18,032 nt of DNA from an uncultured Lachnospiraceae bacterium. GTDB taxonomy: Bacteria; Bacillota; Clostridia; Lachnospirales; Lachnospiraceae. The translations under genes were made by a program, and so were the position numbers. Position 1 is the first letter of the stretch, and the number at the start of each line of letters is the position of its first letter. The notes below the pieces were generated by a model, which saw only the letters and a program-made list of their open reading frames with translations, was not told the origin of the DNA and ran no database searches. This document shows, in pieces, positions 1 to 6,056 of this stretch. The stretch spans positions 1 through 18,032 of the forward strand of contig CAKRHL010000027.1 of assembly GCA_934338765.1 (NCBI GenBank), written 5' to 3'.

Positions 1-512
1 GGATCACATTGTTTCAGGGGATTCCCAAGAAGGATAAGATGGAATTTATCATTCAGAAGGCGGTAGAACTGGGAGCGTATGAGATCGTTCCGGTGATGAT
101 GAAGCGCTGTGTGGTCAAGCTGTCCGAAGCGGGGAAGATCCGGAAGAAGACGCAGCGCTGGCAGGCAATCGCTGAGGCGGCAGCCAAGCAGTGTGACAGG
201 GGCATTATTCCCGTGGTGCATGCGCCGGTGACCATGGAGCAGGCGTTTGACATGGCCTCTTCCTTAGAGTACAATATGATACCGTATGAATTACAGGACG
301 GGATACAGGTATCGAGACAGATCGTGGAGGAGGCGTGTTCCAAAGAGTCGGTAGGAGTCTTTATCGGACCGGAGGGGGGCCTTGAGAAGGAAGAAGTGGA
401 ACGGGCCATAAAGATCGGAGCGAAACCGATCACTCTGGGAAAGCGTATCCTTCGGACGGAGACGGCAGGCATGGCACTGCTTTCGATCATGATGTTTCAG
501 TTACAGAAGTGA
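1..512 (+). CDS. rsmE: 16S rRNA m3U1498 methyltransferase RsmE, 5'-truncated by window edge
   Basis: RsmE methylates N3 of U1498 in 16S rRNA of the 30S subunit, using S-adenosylmethionine. The reading frame is open from the first complete codon at position 3, so the gene begins upstream and only about 170 of the usual ~245 residues are present; the missing part is the N-terminal PUA-like RNA-binding domain. The C-terminal SPOUT (trefoil knot) domain is visible: KMEFIIQKAVELG near the edge, then GPEGGLEKEEVE and LGKRILRTETAG, the two segments that form the knot and SAM pocket in this family. The TTG at 9 is an internal leucine codon, not a start. The stop lies 9 bp before the cysteine desulfurase gene, which suggests cotranscription. 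Confidence 0.93.
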   Translation, partial: ITLFQGIPKKDKMEFIIQKAVELGAYEIVPVMMKRCVVKLSEAGKIRKKTQRWQAIAEAAAKQCDRGIIPVVHAPVTMEQAFDMASSLEYNMIPYELQDGIQVSRQIVEEACSKESVGVFIGPEGGLEKEEVERAIKIGAKPITLGKRILRTETAGMALLSIMMFQLQK

Positions 513-521
513 GGATAGAAC

Positions 522-1685
522 ATGGAAGCGTATTTAGACAATGCAGCAACCACCAGAGTATTTCCGGAGGTGCGTGATATTATGCTGCAAGTAATGGAGC
601 AGGATTTTGGGAATCCCTCCTCCAGACATACCAAGGGAATTGAGGCAGAGGGCTATATTACCAAAGCGGTACAGCAGATTGCTGGGACGTTGAAATGTCA
701 GCCCAGGGAGATCATTCTGACCTCAGGAGGCACCGAGAGTAATAATATGGCACTCATTGGTACAGCTCTTGCCAACCGGAGAGCAGGAAAGCATGTGATC
801 ACCACAAGGATTGAACATGCATCGGTTCATGAGCCTTTTGGACGGTTGGAGCAGATGGGCTATGAAGCGCAGTATCTGCCGGTGGATGAGAATGGTCATG
901 TACAGCCTGAGGTTTTAGAGGAAGCGGTGAGGGAAGATACCCTGTTAGTTTCCGTTATGATGGTCAATAATGAGATGGGTGCGGTAGAGGATATCAAAAA
1001 ACTTGCAGCTGTGGTAAAGCAGAAAAATCCAAATGTGATCTTTCATGTAGATGCCATTCAGGCATATGGTAAATACAAGATCGTACCGAAACGTCTCGGG
1101 ATCGATCTGATGTCTGTCAGCGGCCACAAGATACACGGACCAAAGGGAAGCGGATTCCTTTATGTCCGTGACGGTGTAAAGATCAGCCCGATCATTTTGG
1201 GAGGCGGCCAGCAGAGAGGGATGCGGTCCGGTACGGAGAATGTTCCGGCGATTGCAGGTCTTGGTGAGGCTGTCCGTTTGATCTATCAGCAGCACAGCGA
1301 GAAGGTGGAACGTCTTTATGCCCTGAAGCAGCGCCTGATCGATGGATTGACCTCTATGGAGGGCGTAACGATCAACGGGCTCAACGGGCTTTCCCTGACG
1401 GAGACGGCACCGCATATTGTCAGTGCAAGCTTTGACGGGATCAAAAGTGAGGTTATGCTTCATGCACTGGCGCAGGAGGGAGTATATGTGTCCTCCGGGT
1501 CGGCATGCTCGTCCAATCACCCGGATCTCAGCGGTACCCTGAAAGCGATCGGTGTAGAGGACAGGCTTCTGGATTCCACACTGCGGTTCAGTTTCTCTGT
1601 ACTTAGCACGAAGGAAGAGGTGGATCATGCACTGGAGGCGGTGGCAAAGGTTTTACCGCAGCTTCGGCGGTTTGTAAAGAAATAA
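522..1685 (+). CDS. Cysteine desulfurase, NifS/NifZ type, likely sulfur donor to ThiI
   Basis: This is a PLP-dependent class V aminotransferase-fold enzyme that removes sulfur from L-cysteine to form a protein persulfide. Full length at 387 residues. Visible landmarks are the N-terminal YLDNAATT motif, TSGGTESNN at 67-75 (phosphate binding), His99, HVDAIQAYGK at 175-184, the PLP-binding SGHK with Lys203, and the mobile-loop SGSACSS with catalytic Cys329. The loop length resembles group I/NifS-like enzymes. It starts at ATG 522, 9 bp after rsmE, and lies just upstream of thiI. In Bacillus subtilis the equivalent pair is nifZ-thiI, where NifZ is the dedicated sulfur donor for tRNA 4-thiouridine; the same role is inferred here from context. 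A general Fe-S assembly desulfurase (IscS) is the alternative, but no iscU/sufU gene is adjacent. Confidence 0.93.
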   Translation: MEAYLDNAATTRVFPEVRDIMLQVMEQDFGNPSSRHTKGIEAEGYITKAVQQIAGTLKCQPREIILTSGGTESNNMALIGTALANRRAGKHVITTRIEHASVHEPFGRLEQMGYEAQYLPVDENGHVQPEVLEEAVREDTLLVSVMMVNNEMGAVEDIKKLAAVVKQKNPNVIFHVDAIQAYGKYKIVPKRLGIDLMSVSGHKIHGPKGSGFLYVRDGVKISPIILGGGQQRGMRSGTENVPAIAGLGEAVRLIYQQHSEKVERLYALKQRLIDGLTSMEGVTINGLNGLSLTETAPHIVSASFDGIKSEVMLHALAQEGVYVSSGSACSSNHPDLSGTLKAIGVEDRLLDSTLRFSFSVLSTKEEVDHALEAVAKVLPQLRRFVKK

Positions 1686-1716
1686 TATGATGCCGGGGCA
1701 TTGCCCCGACATTATA
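1686..1716 (+). other. Hairpin between cysteine desulfurase and thiI (possible attenuator)
   Basis: Starting at the base after the stop codon is an inverted repeat with a GC-rich core (CGGGGC / GCCCCG, loop ATT at 1700-1702). Beyond one C-A mismatch, the arms extend outwards to about 14 pairs. No T-run follows, so it is not a standard intrinsic terminator. A perfect TATAAT hexamer (1713-1718) overlaps the 3' arm, but the -35 region 17 bp upstream matches poorly. It could be a partial terminator, an mRNA-stabilising 3' end or a processing site in the operon. Confidence 0.5.
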
Positions 1717-1752
1717 ATATAGATTAAATCAGCACAGAAATGGAGAGAATAT

Positions 1753-2934
1753 ATGTATCAGGCATTTTTAGTAAAATATGCAGAGATCGGCATTAAGGGA
1801 AAGAACAGATATAAGTTTGAAAATGCCCTCTGTCAGCAGATGGAGCGTACTCTCAAGCCTTTGGAGGGCGAGTTTGTGGTAGAGCGCCAGCAGGGACGTA
1901 TCTTCGTGGAGGCAAAGGGAGATTTCGATGAGGATGATGTGATCGAAGCACTGCAGCACGTATTTGGTATTTCGGGGATCTGTCCGGTCAATGTGATCGA
2001 GGACAAGACCTGGGACAATGTAGCCAAAGGAGTGGGCGATTTCGTTGAGCAGCAGTATGATAAGCTTGATTTTACCTTTAAGGTAGAGTCAAAGAGAAGC
2101 GATAAGCACTATCCGATGACATCCCCGGAGGTATGTGTGGAGACGGGAGCCTATCTGCTGGATCGTTTTCCGGAGCTTCGTGTGGACGTGCATAAACCGG
2201 AGGTGCGCATCTGGGTAGAGATCCGTGAGAAAGCGTACGTATATTCCAAGGTGATCAAAGGGGCAGGTGGAATGCCTCTGGGAACCAACGGCAGTGCCAT
2301 GCTTCTTCTGTCCGGTGGTATTGACAGCCCGGTGGCAGGATATATGATCGCCAAGAGAGGCGTATTTATTGATGCGGTATATTTCCATGCACCGCCATAC
2401 ACCAGTGAGAGAGCAAAGCAGAAGGTTGTAGATCTTGCGGAGCTTGTATCAAAATATACCGGACCGATCCGTCTTCATGTGGTCAATTTTACGGATATAC
2501 AGATGTATATTTATGAGACATGTCCACATGAAGAATTAACGATCCTGATGCGTCGTTATATGATGCGTATTGCAGAGACTCTGGCAAAGAAAAATGACTG
2601 TCTCGGTCTGATCACCGGAGAGAGTATCGGTCAGGTGGCAAGTCAGACTATGCAGAGCCTGGCGGCAACCAATGAGGTATGTACGCTGCCGGTATACCGT
2701 CCGCTGATCGGTTTTGATAAACAGGAGATCGTGGAGCTGTCCGAGAAGATCAATACCTATGAGACATCCATTCAGCCATACGAAGACTGCTGTACCATTT
2801 TTGTCGCAAAGCATCCTGTTACAAAACCGGAGCTTAAGATGCTTCATCGTTCCGAGGAGAAGCTTGTGGGCAAGATCGACGAGATGGTAAAGACCGCATT
2901 GGATACCGTGGAGATCATTACGGTAGGCGAATAG
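1753..2934 (+). CDS. thiI: tRNA 4-thiouridine synthase ThiI (no rhodanese domain)
   Basis: ThiI adenylates U8 of tRNA and transfers sulfur to it to make s4U8, a near-UV sensor; in some bacteria it also feeds sulfur to thiamine thiazole. It has 393 residues, the length of the Bacillus-type enzyme that lacks the C-terminal rhodanese domain of E. coli ThiI. The order is an N-terminal ferredoxin-like segment (YAEIGIKGKNR at 9-19), a THUMP RNA-binding domain to about residue 170, then the PP-loop ATPase with GTNGSAMLLLSGGIDSPVAG (SGGIDS at 187-192). EDCCTIF carries Cys346 and Cys347, matching the conserved EDCC motif around E. coli Cys344. The ATG is preceded by GGAG at 1742-1745. Without a rhodanese domain it needs an external persulfide donor, which fits the desulfurase gene directly upstream. 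Confidence 0.96.
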   Translation: MYQAFLVKYAEIGIKGKNRYKFENALCQQMERTLKPLEGEFVVERQQGRIFVEAKGDFDEDDVIEALQHVFGISGICPVNVIEDKTWDNVAKGVGDFVEQQYDKLDFTFKVESKRSDKHYPMTSPEVCVETGAYLLDRFPELRVDVHKPEVRIWVEIREKAYVYSKVIKGAGGMPLGTNGSAMLLLSGGIDSPVAGYMIAKRGVFIDAVYFHAPPYTSERAKQKVVDLAELVSKYTGPIRLHVVNFTDIQMYIYETCPHEELTILMRRYMMRIAETLAKKNDCLGLITGESIGQVASQTMQSLAATNEVCTLPVYRPLIGFDKQEIVELSEKINTYETSIQPYEDCCTIFVAKHPVTKPELKMLHRSEEKLVGKIDEMVKTALDTVEIITVGE

Positions 2935-2954
2935 TGAAAAAAGAGCAAAGAAAA

Positions 2955-2977
2955 AGAGAACACCAAAGGTGTTCTCT
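2955..2977 (-). terminator. Terminator hairpin for the HPr-like gene, possibly bidirectional
   Basis: A perfect 10-bp stem (AGAGAACACC / GGTGTTCTCT) closes a 3-base loop. Read on the - strand, the stem is followed by a T-rich tract (TTTTCTTT, then TTTTTT), as expected for an intrinsic terminator of the HPr-like gene ending at 3041. On the + strand only a weak T-rich stretch follows, but the hairpin may also mark the end of the thiI transcript. Confidence 0.75.
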
Positions 2978-2998
2978 GTACTTCTCTTAAATGGAAAA

Positions 2999-3016
2999 CC
3001 TCAGGAATCCCTGAGG
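2999..3016 (-). terminator. Second hairpin between thiI and the HPr-like gene
   Basis: A perfect 7-bp stem (CCTCAGG / CCTGAGG) encloses loop AATC. On the - strand it is followed directly by TTTTCC. It lies between the HPr-like stop codon and the stronger hairpin at 2955-2977, giving two tandem hairpins at this convergent junction. It is probably a weak first terminator or an mRNA 3'-end stabiliser. Confidence 0.5.
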
Positions 3017-3040
3017 AAACTCATAAAGGTATGCAATAAA

Positions 3041-3274
3041 TTACTCTACGATGTATGGAGCGAGAGTCTTAAGAATCTCATCGATGTTGTCATCATCATG
3101 GATGTTCAGATCGATAGCCTTGGAAAGATCCAGACTGAAGATTCCCATAATAGACTTTGCGTCAATCACATATCTTCCGGATACCAGATCAAAATCAGTA
3201 TTGAAGTTTGTTACATCGTTTACAAATGCCTTAACCTTGTCGATTGAGTTTAAAGAAATCTTTACTGTTTTCAT
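3041..3274 (-). CDS. HPr-family protein without the phosphocarrier histidine (Crh-like)
   Basis: This is a 77-residue HPr-fold protein. The start is set at the ATG at 3274 (MKTVKISL) because a GAGGAGG-type ribosome binding site lies just upstream (around 3282-3289); the frame stays open further upstream without one. The best match to HPr is the region DLVSGRYVIDAKSIMGIFSLDLSKA (split here as DLVSGRYVIDAK 29-40 and SIMGIFSLDLSKA 41-53), which aligns with the KSIMGVMSLGIAKG segment of B. subtilis HPr; Ser41 corresponds to the HPr kinase target Ser46. The segment that should hold the GIHARPA active site reads SIDKVKAF, so the His15 phosphorylated by enzyme I is absent. B. subtilis Crh has the same pattern (His replaced, Ser kept) and works only in catabolite repression. 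A comparable regulatory role is inferred. The gene is monocistronic, with a promoter and terminators of its own. Confidence 0.75.
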   Translation of the reverse strand: MKTVKISLNSIDKVKAFVNDVTNFNTDFDLVSGRYVIDAKSIMGIFSLDLSKAIDLNIHDDDNIDEILKTLAPYIVE

Positions 3275-3308
3275 AACTATTACCTCCTCATTGATTTTGT
3301 TCTTCTTT

Positions 3309-3337
3309 ATACTAGACACAACGGAACAAAAAGTCAA
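3309..3337 (-). promoter_or_regulatory. Sigma-A-type promoter for the HPr-like gene
   Basis: On the - strand, TTGACT (3337-3332) and TAGTAT (3314-3309) are separated by exactly 17 bp, matching the housekeeping -35/-10 consensus at 5/6 and 4/6. Transcription would start near 3302, leaving a leader of about 28 nt before the ATG. The remaining divergent intergenic DNA towards mtaB (3338-3463) is very AT-rich, and I see no comparably clear + strand promoter in it. Confidence 0.65.
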
Positions 3338-3463
3338 TATACAATGTTGCCAAAAAATAATACGAAAAACCTGTGAGGAATGCCATATTTTAGTAAAAAC
3401 ACCAAAATAGGGTAAAAAATATGTAAATTTTATTGAAATAAAAAAGAAAAAATGGAGTTCAAA

Positions 3464-4834
3464 ATGAAAATTGCTTTTTTAACATTGGGCTGTAAAGTAA
3501 ATTCTTACGAAACAGAAAAAATGAAAATACAATTTGAGACAGAAGGATATGAAATTGTTTCCTTTTCGGAAAAGGCAGATGTATATGTGGTCAACACATG
3601 TACCGTGACCAATATTGCGGACCGTAAATCCAGAAAAATGCTCCACCGCGCCCGTCGTATGAATCCTGACGCCGTGGTTGTGGCTGCCGGATGTTATGTG
3701 GATTCCGCCCGTGAAAAGGGAGAAGAGGATGAGAGTGTCGATCTTTTTATTGGCAATGAGGATAAAGAAAAAATGATTGCCATGGTGGAAGAAAATCTGG
3801 AAAAAAGAGGGATACTTAACAGAGAAAAATGTCCGGATCATTCCATGGGAGAAATGTCGGAAAAGGCAGAAAATGAACTGCATACCAGAGCATATATTAA
3901 GATCCAGAACGGCTGTAACCAGTATTGCAGTTATTGTATTATTCCTTATGTGAGAGGAAAGCTGGAGAGTCGTACGGAAGAGGATATTTTGTCTGAAACA
4001 AAAAAGCTGGCCGCTGCCGGATTTCATGAAATCGTCTTGACAGGAATTCATCTTTCCTCCTTTGGAGTGGACCGGGAATTTGAAAAAATTGACGCCAATA
4101 GCTTTGTAAAGCTTCAGGGAAAATATCTGCTGGAGCTGCTGCAGAAAATGGCACAGGTATCGGGGATTGAACGACTGCGTCTCGGGTCTCTGGAGCCACG
4201 GATCATCACAGAAGAATTTGTAAAAAAATTATCGCAGATACCGGAGGTGTGTCCTCATTTTCATCTTTCTCTGCAGAGCGGATGCGATGCGACATTAAAG
4301 AGGATGAATCGTCATTATTCGTCAGAGGAATATCTGCGGGGGGTGGAAATTTTACGGAAGTATTTTAAGGAGCCCGCGATCACCACAGATATTATTGTGG
4401 GATTTCCCGGAGAGACGGAGGAGGAATTTCAGACGACATGTGATTTTGCAGAGAAGGTGTCCTTTGCACAGATTCATGTATTTAAATATTCCAGACGTCA
4501 CGGAACCGTTGCGGACCGCATGGAGGATCAGGTGGATGAGCAGATCAAAAATATCCGGAGTGATAAGCTTCTGGTTGTGGAGCATAATCTGGAAAAACAG
4601 TATCAGAATAAATTTATAAACCGGCTTCAGAAGATTCTGATCGAGGAACCGGTTGTTGTGGAGAACCGGAAATATCTGGTGGGATATAATGAAAGATATG
4701 TCCGGATCGCTGTTCCGTATGAAGAAGGAAAATGTGATGAAAGCCTTTGTAACAGCATGATAGAGGTTCATGTTGAAGGCTTTCTGAATGAGGATATTTT
4801 ACTTGGGAGCAGGGAAAGGGCTTGTAATTTATAA
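3464..4834 (+). CDS. mtaB: tRNA ms2t6A37 methylthiotransferase MtaB
   Basis: MtaB is a radical-SAM enzyme that adds a methylthio group to C2 of t6A37 in tRNAs reading ANN codons. It has 456 residues from the chosen start. An ATG at 3452 in the same frame lacks a Shine-Dalgarno sequence, whereas the ATG at 3464 has GGAG 6 bp upstream and gives the usual MKIAFLTLGCKVN beginning. The N-terminal UPF0004 domain carries the three auxiliary [4Fe-4S] cysteines: LGCKVN (Cys10), VNTCTVT (Cys46) and AAGCYVD (Cys77). The radical-SAM motif is GCNQYCSYC (Cys151, Cys155, Cys158), with IIPYVRG following. RLGSLEP, LSLQSG and IIVGFPGE are further typical segments, and a TRAM domain occupies roughly the last 65 residues. 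GCKVN and the C-terminal layout favour MtaB over MiaB or RimO. The 5' third is notably A-rich in codon choice. Confidence 0.94.
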   Translation: MKIAFLTLGCKVNSYETEKMKIQFETEGYEIVSFSEKADVYVVNTCTVTNIADRKSRKMLHRARRMNPDAVVVAAGCYVDSAREKGEEDESVDLFIGNEDKEKMIAMVEENLEKRGILNREKCPDHSMGEMSEKAENELHTRAYIKIQNGCNQYCSYCIIPYVRGKLESRTEEDILSETKKLAAAGFHEIVLTGIHLSSFGVDREFEKIDANSFVKLQGKYLLELLQKMAQVSGIERLRLGSLEPRIITEEFVKKLSQIPEVCPHFHLSLQSGCDATLKRMNRHYSSEEYLRGVEILRKYFKEPAITTDIIVGFPGETEEEFQTTCDFAEKVSFAQIHVFKYSRRHGTVADRMEDQVDEQIKNIRSDKLLVVEHNLEKQYQNKFINRLQKILIEEPVVVENRKYLVGYNERYVRIAVPYEEGKCDESLCNSMIEVHVEGFLNEDILLGSRERACNL

Positions 4835-4894
4835 AAAGATATATTACTATATTGAATAGATATGTGCTCGTGAAAGGATGGAGGTAGTGCCATT

Positions 4895-5155
4895 ATGCAG
4901 GAAATCAATAACACACAATATTTTAACGTACAGAAGGATATGGATTTCGAGGTAAAGGATGTCATTGCCCGGATTTATGAGGCATTGACCGAGAAGGGAT
5001 ATAATCCGGTCAATCAGATCGTTGGTTACGTGATGTCGGGAGATCCAACCTATATTACCAGTCACAAAGGAGCGAGAAGTCTTATTATGCGCGTGGAGCG
5101 GGATGAGATCATTGAGGTGCTTCTGGAGGATTATATTCAAAATAATTTCAAATAA
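4895..5155 (+). CDS. ireB: IreB family regulatory phosphoprotein (UPF0297/DUF965, YrzL)
   Basis: This 86-residue cytoplasmic protein belongs to the family whose Enterococcus member IreB is phosphorylated by the PASTA kinase IreK and affects cephalosporin tolerance. Recognisable segments are FNVQKDMDFEVKDVIARIYEALTEKGYNP (split as FNVQKDMDFEVKDV and IARIYEALTEKGYNP) and QIVGYVMSGDPTYITSHKGAR, a family signature. Thr7 in the N-terminal NNTQYF lies in the region phosphorylated in IreB. A GGAGG precedes the ATG by about 9 bp. The gene heads the conserved ireB-ruvX-DUF1292 trio (yrzL-yrrK-yrzB in Bacillus). A weak promoter-like pair (TTGTAA at 4822, TACTAT at 4845, 17-bp spacing) lies upstream but is not convincing in this AT-rich DNA. 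No PASTA kinase is in the window. Confidence 0.92.
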   Translation: MQEINNTQYFNVQKDMDFEVKDVIARIYEALTEKGYNPVNQIVGYVMSGDPTYITSHKGARSLIMRVERDEIIEVLLEDYIQNNFK

Positions 5156-5181
5156 TTCCGGGCAGATTATGCGGAATTATT
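5151..5181 (+). terminator. AT-rich hairpin overlapping the ireB stop codon
   Basis: A perfect 10-bp stem (AATAATTCCG / CGGAATTATT) surrounds an 11-base loop, and TTTCC follows the 3' arm. The 5' arm includes the ireB stop codon (5153-5155). The stem is AT-rich apart from its loop-proximal end and the T-run is short, so termination is likely partial. It could tune expression of ruvX and the DUF1292 gene relative to ireB. Confidence 0.45.
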
Positions 5182-5231
5182 TTCCGGTGTTTTCGCAGAG
5201 TGACGGAGGCAGAGTGAATGGAGGATGAACA

Positions 5232-5654
5232 TTGAGGATCATGGGATTGGACTATGGTGACAAAACCGTAGGCGTTGCCATTAGCGATGAGCTGTTGCTG
5301 ACAGCACAGCCTGTGGAAACGATTCAGAGAGAAAGACCGGCGAAGCTTCGCAAGACATTTGCACGGATAGAGGAACTGATCAAAATGTATGAGGTGGACC
5401 AGATCGTACTGGGTCTTCCAAAGAAGATGGACAATCAGGAGGGAGAACGCTGCGAGCGGACCAGAGAGTTTGGTGATCAGTTAGTAAAACGTACGGGGAT
5501 CGAGATCATATATCAGGACGAGCGTCTGACCACGAAGGAGGCAGATGCTGTATTAAATGAGGGTGGAGTCCGGAAGGAAAATCGAAAAGAGTATATTGAC
5601 AAGCTTGCAGCTTCGTTGATACTGCAGGGTTATCTTGATATGCTCGCAAAGTAA
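5232..5654 (+). CDS. ruvX: Putative pre-16S rRNA nuclease RuvX/YqgF (YrrK)
   Basis: YqgF/RuvX proteins have an RNase H-like fold and mature the 5' end of 16S rRNA; the older name reflects a proposed Holliday-junction resolvase role. It has 140 residues, the usual length. The TTG at 5232 is taken as start because GGAGG (5220-5224) lies 7 bp upstream; the ATG at 5241 would be 16 bp away and would delete the first beta-strand. MRIMGLDYG holds the first metal-binding Asp7, QDERLT holds Asp96 and Glu97, and YIDKLAA holds the last acidic residue, Asp123. GLPKKMDNQEGE is the family's GLP-loop. It sits between ireB and a DUF1292 gene, as in most Firmicutes. Confidence 0.93.
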   Translation: MRIMGLDYGDKTVGVAISDELLLTAQPVETIQRERPAKLRKTFARIEELIKMYEVDQIVLGLPKKMDNQEGERCERTREFGDQLVKRTGIEIIYQDERLTTKEADAVLNEGGVRKENRKEYIDKLAASLILQGYLDMLAK

Positions 5655-5669
5655 GAATGGAGATCATAG

Positions 5670-5930
5670 ATGCAGAGTATTAATTTTATCACGGATGAAG
5701 GGGAGGAGATTCCTTTTTATATAATTGAGCAGACCACTTTGGCGGGGAAGAATTTTCTGCTGGTGACTGACAGCGATGAGGACGAGGAAGAAGCTGAGGT
5801 CTATATTATGCAGGAGATCAATGATCAGGAGGATCAGACCGTTTACGAGTTTGTGGAGGATGAGGAGCAGTTAGAGGCGCTTTCTAAGGTGTTCGCAGAA
5901 TTACTGGACGACGTGGATATTCAAATGTAG
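5670..5930 (+). CDS. DUF1292 family acidic protein (YrzB-like)
   Basis: This 86-residue, very acidic protein of unknown function is recognised as DUF1292 by its ITDEGEEIPFYIIEQTTLAG opening, the LLVTDSDEDEEEAEVYI strand with an acidic run at 36-43, and the C-terminal DEEQLEALSKVFAELLDD helix. A GGAG sits about 7 bp before the ATG, 15 bp after ruvX, so the two are probably cotranscribed and followed by the terminator at 5950. The biochemical role of this family is not established; the strong link with ireB and ruvX is the only functional hint. No membrane segment or signal peptide is visible. Confidence 0.88.
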   Translation: MQSINFITDEGEEIPFYIIEQTTLAGKNFLLVTDSDEDEEEAEVYIMQEINDQEDQTVYEFVEDEEQLEALSKVFAELLDDVDIQM

Positions 5931-5949
5931 AAGAATACAGAAGAAAAAT

Positions 5950-5991
5950 GCCTGGCAGACGGGGAAGATGTCTGTAAAGGCTTTGTTTTTC
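5950..5991 (+). terminator. Intrinsic terminator after the ireB-ruvX-DUF1292 group
   Basis: The arms GCCT (5950-5953) plus CAGAC (5956-5960) pair with GTCTG (5970-5974) plus AGGC (5978-5981), with a small internal loop, and TTTGTTTTTC follows. The position 20 bp after the DUF1292 stop fits the end of that transcript. It separates this group from rnj, whose promoter would lie in 5992-6056; I see no strong -35/-10 pair there. Confidence 0.6.
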
Positions 5992-6056
5992 TGTACAATT
6001 TTCTGGATTTTAATCAAACAAAGAATAAATAAATCGAAGAAAGGCAGGGTATTTCA

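Noticed and set aside
945..1628. A 227-codon open frame on the - strand opposite the cysteine desulfurase gene
   Set aside because: It is antisense to a clearly real gene, with no family resemblance and no start signal.
3051..3410. A 119-codon + strand frame across the HPr-like gene and its promoter
   Set aside because: The - strand frame has the HPr motif, ribosome binding site and promoter; the + strand frame has none of these.
3452..3463. Upstream ATG as the mtaB start
   Set aside because: There is no Shine-Dalgarno before it, and its own bases form part of the GGAG site serving the ATG at 3464, which gives the normal family N-terminus.
4822..4850. Promoter-like pair before ireB (TTGTAA, TACTAT)
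   Set aside because: Each hexamer matches only 4/6 within AT-rich DNA, which is too weak to list as a promoter.
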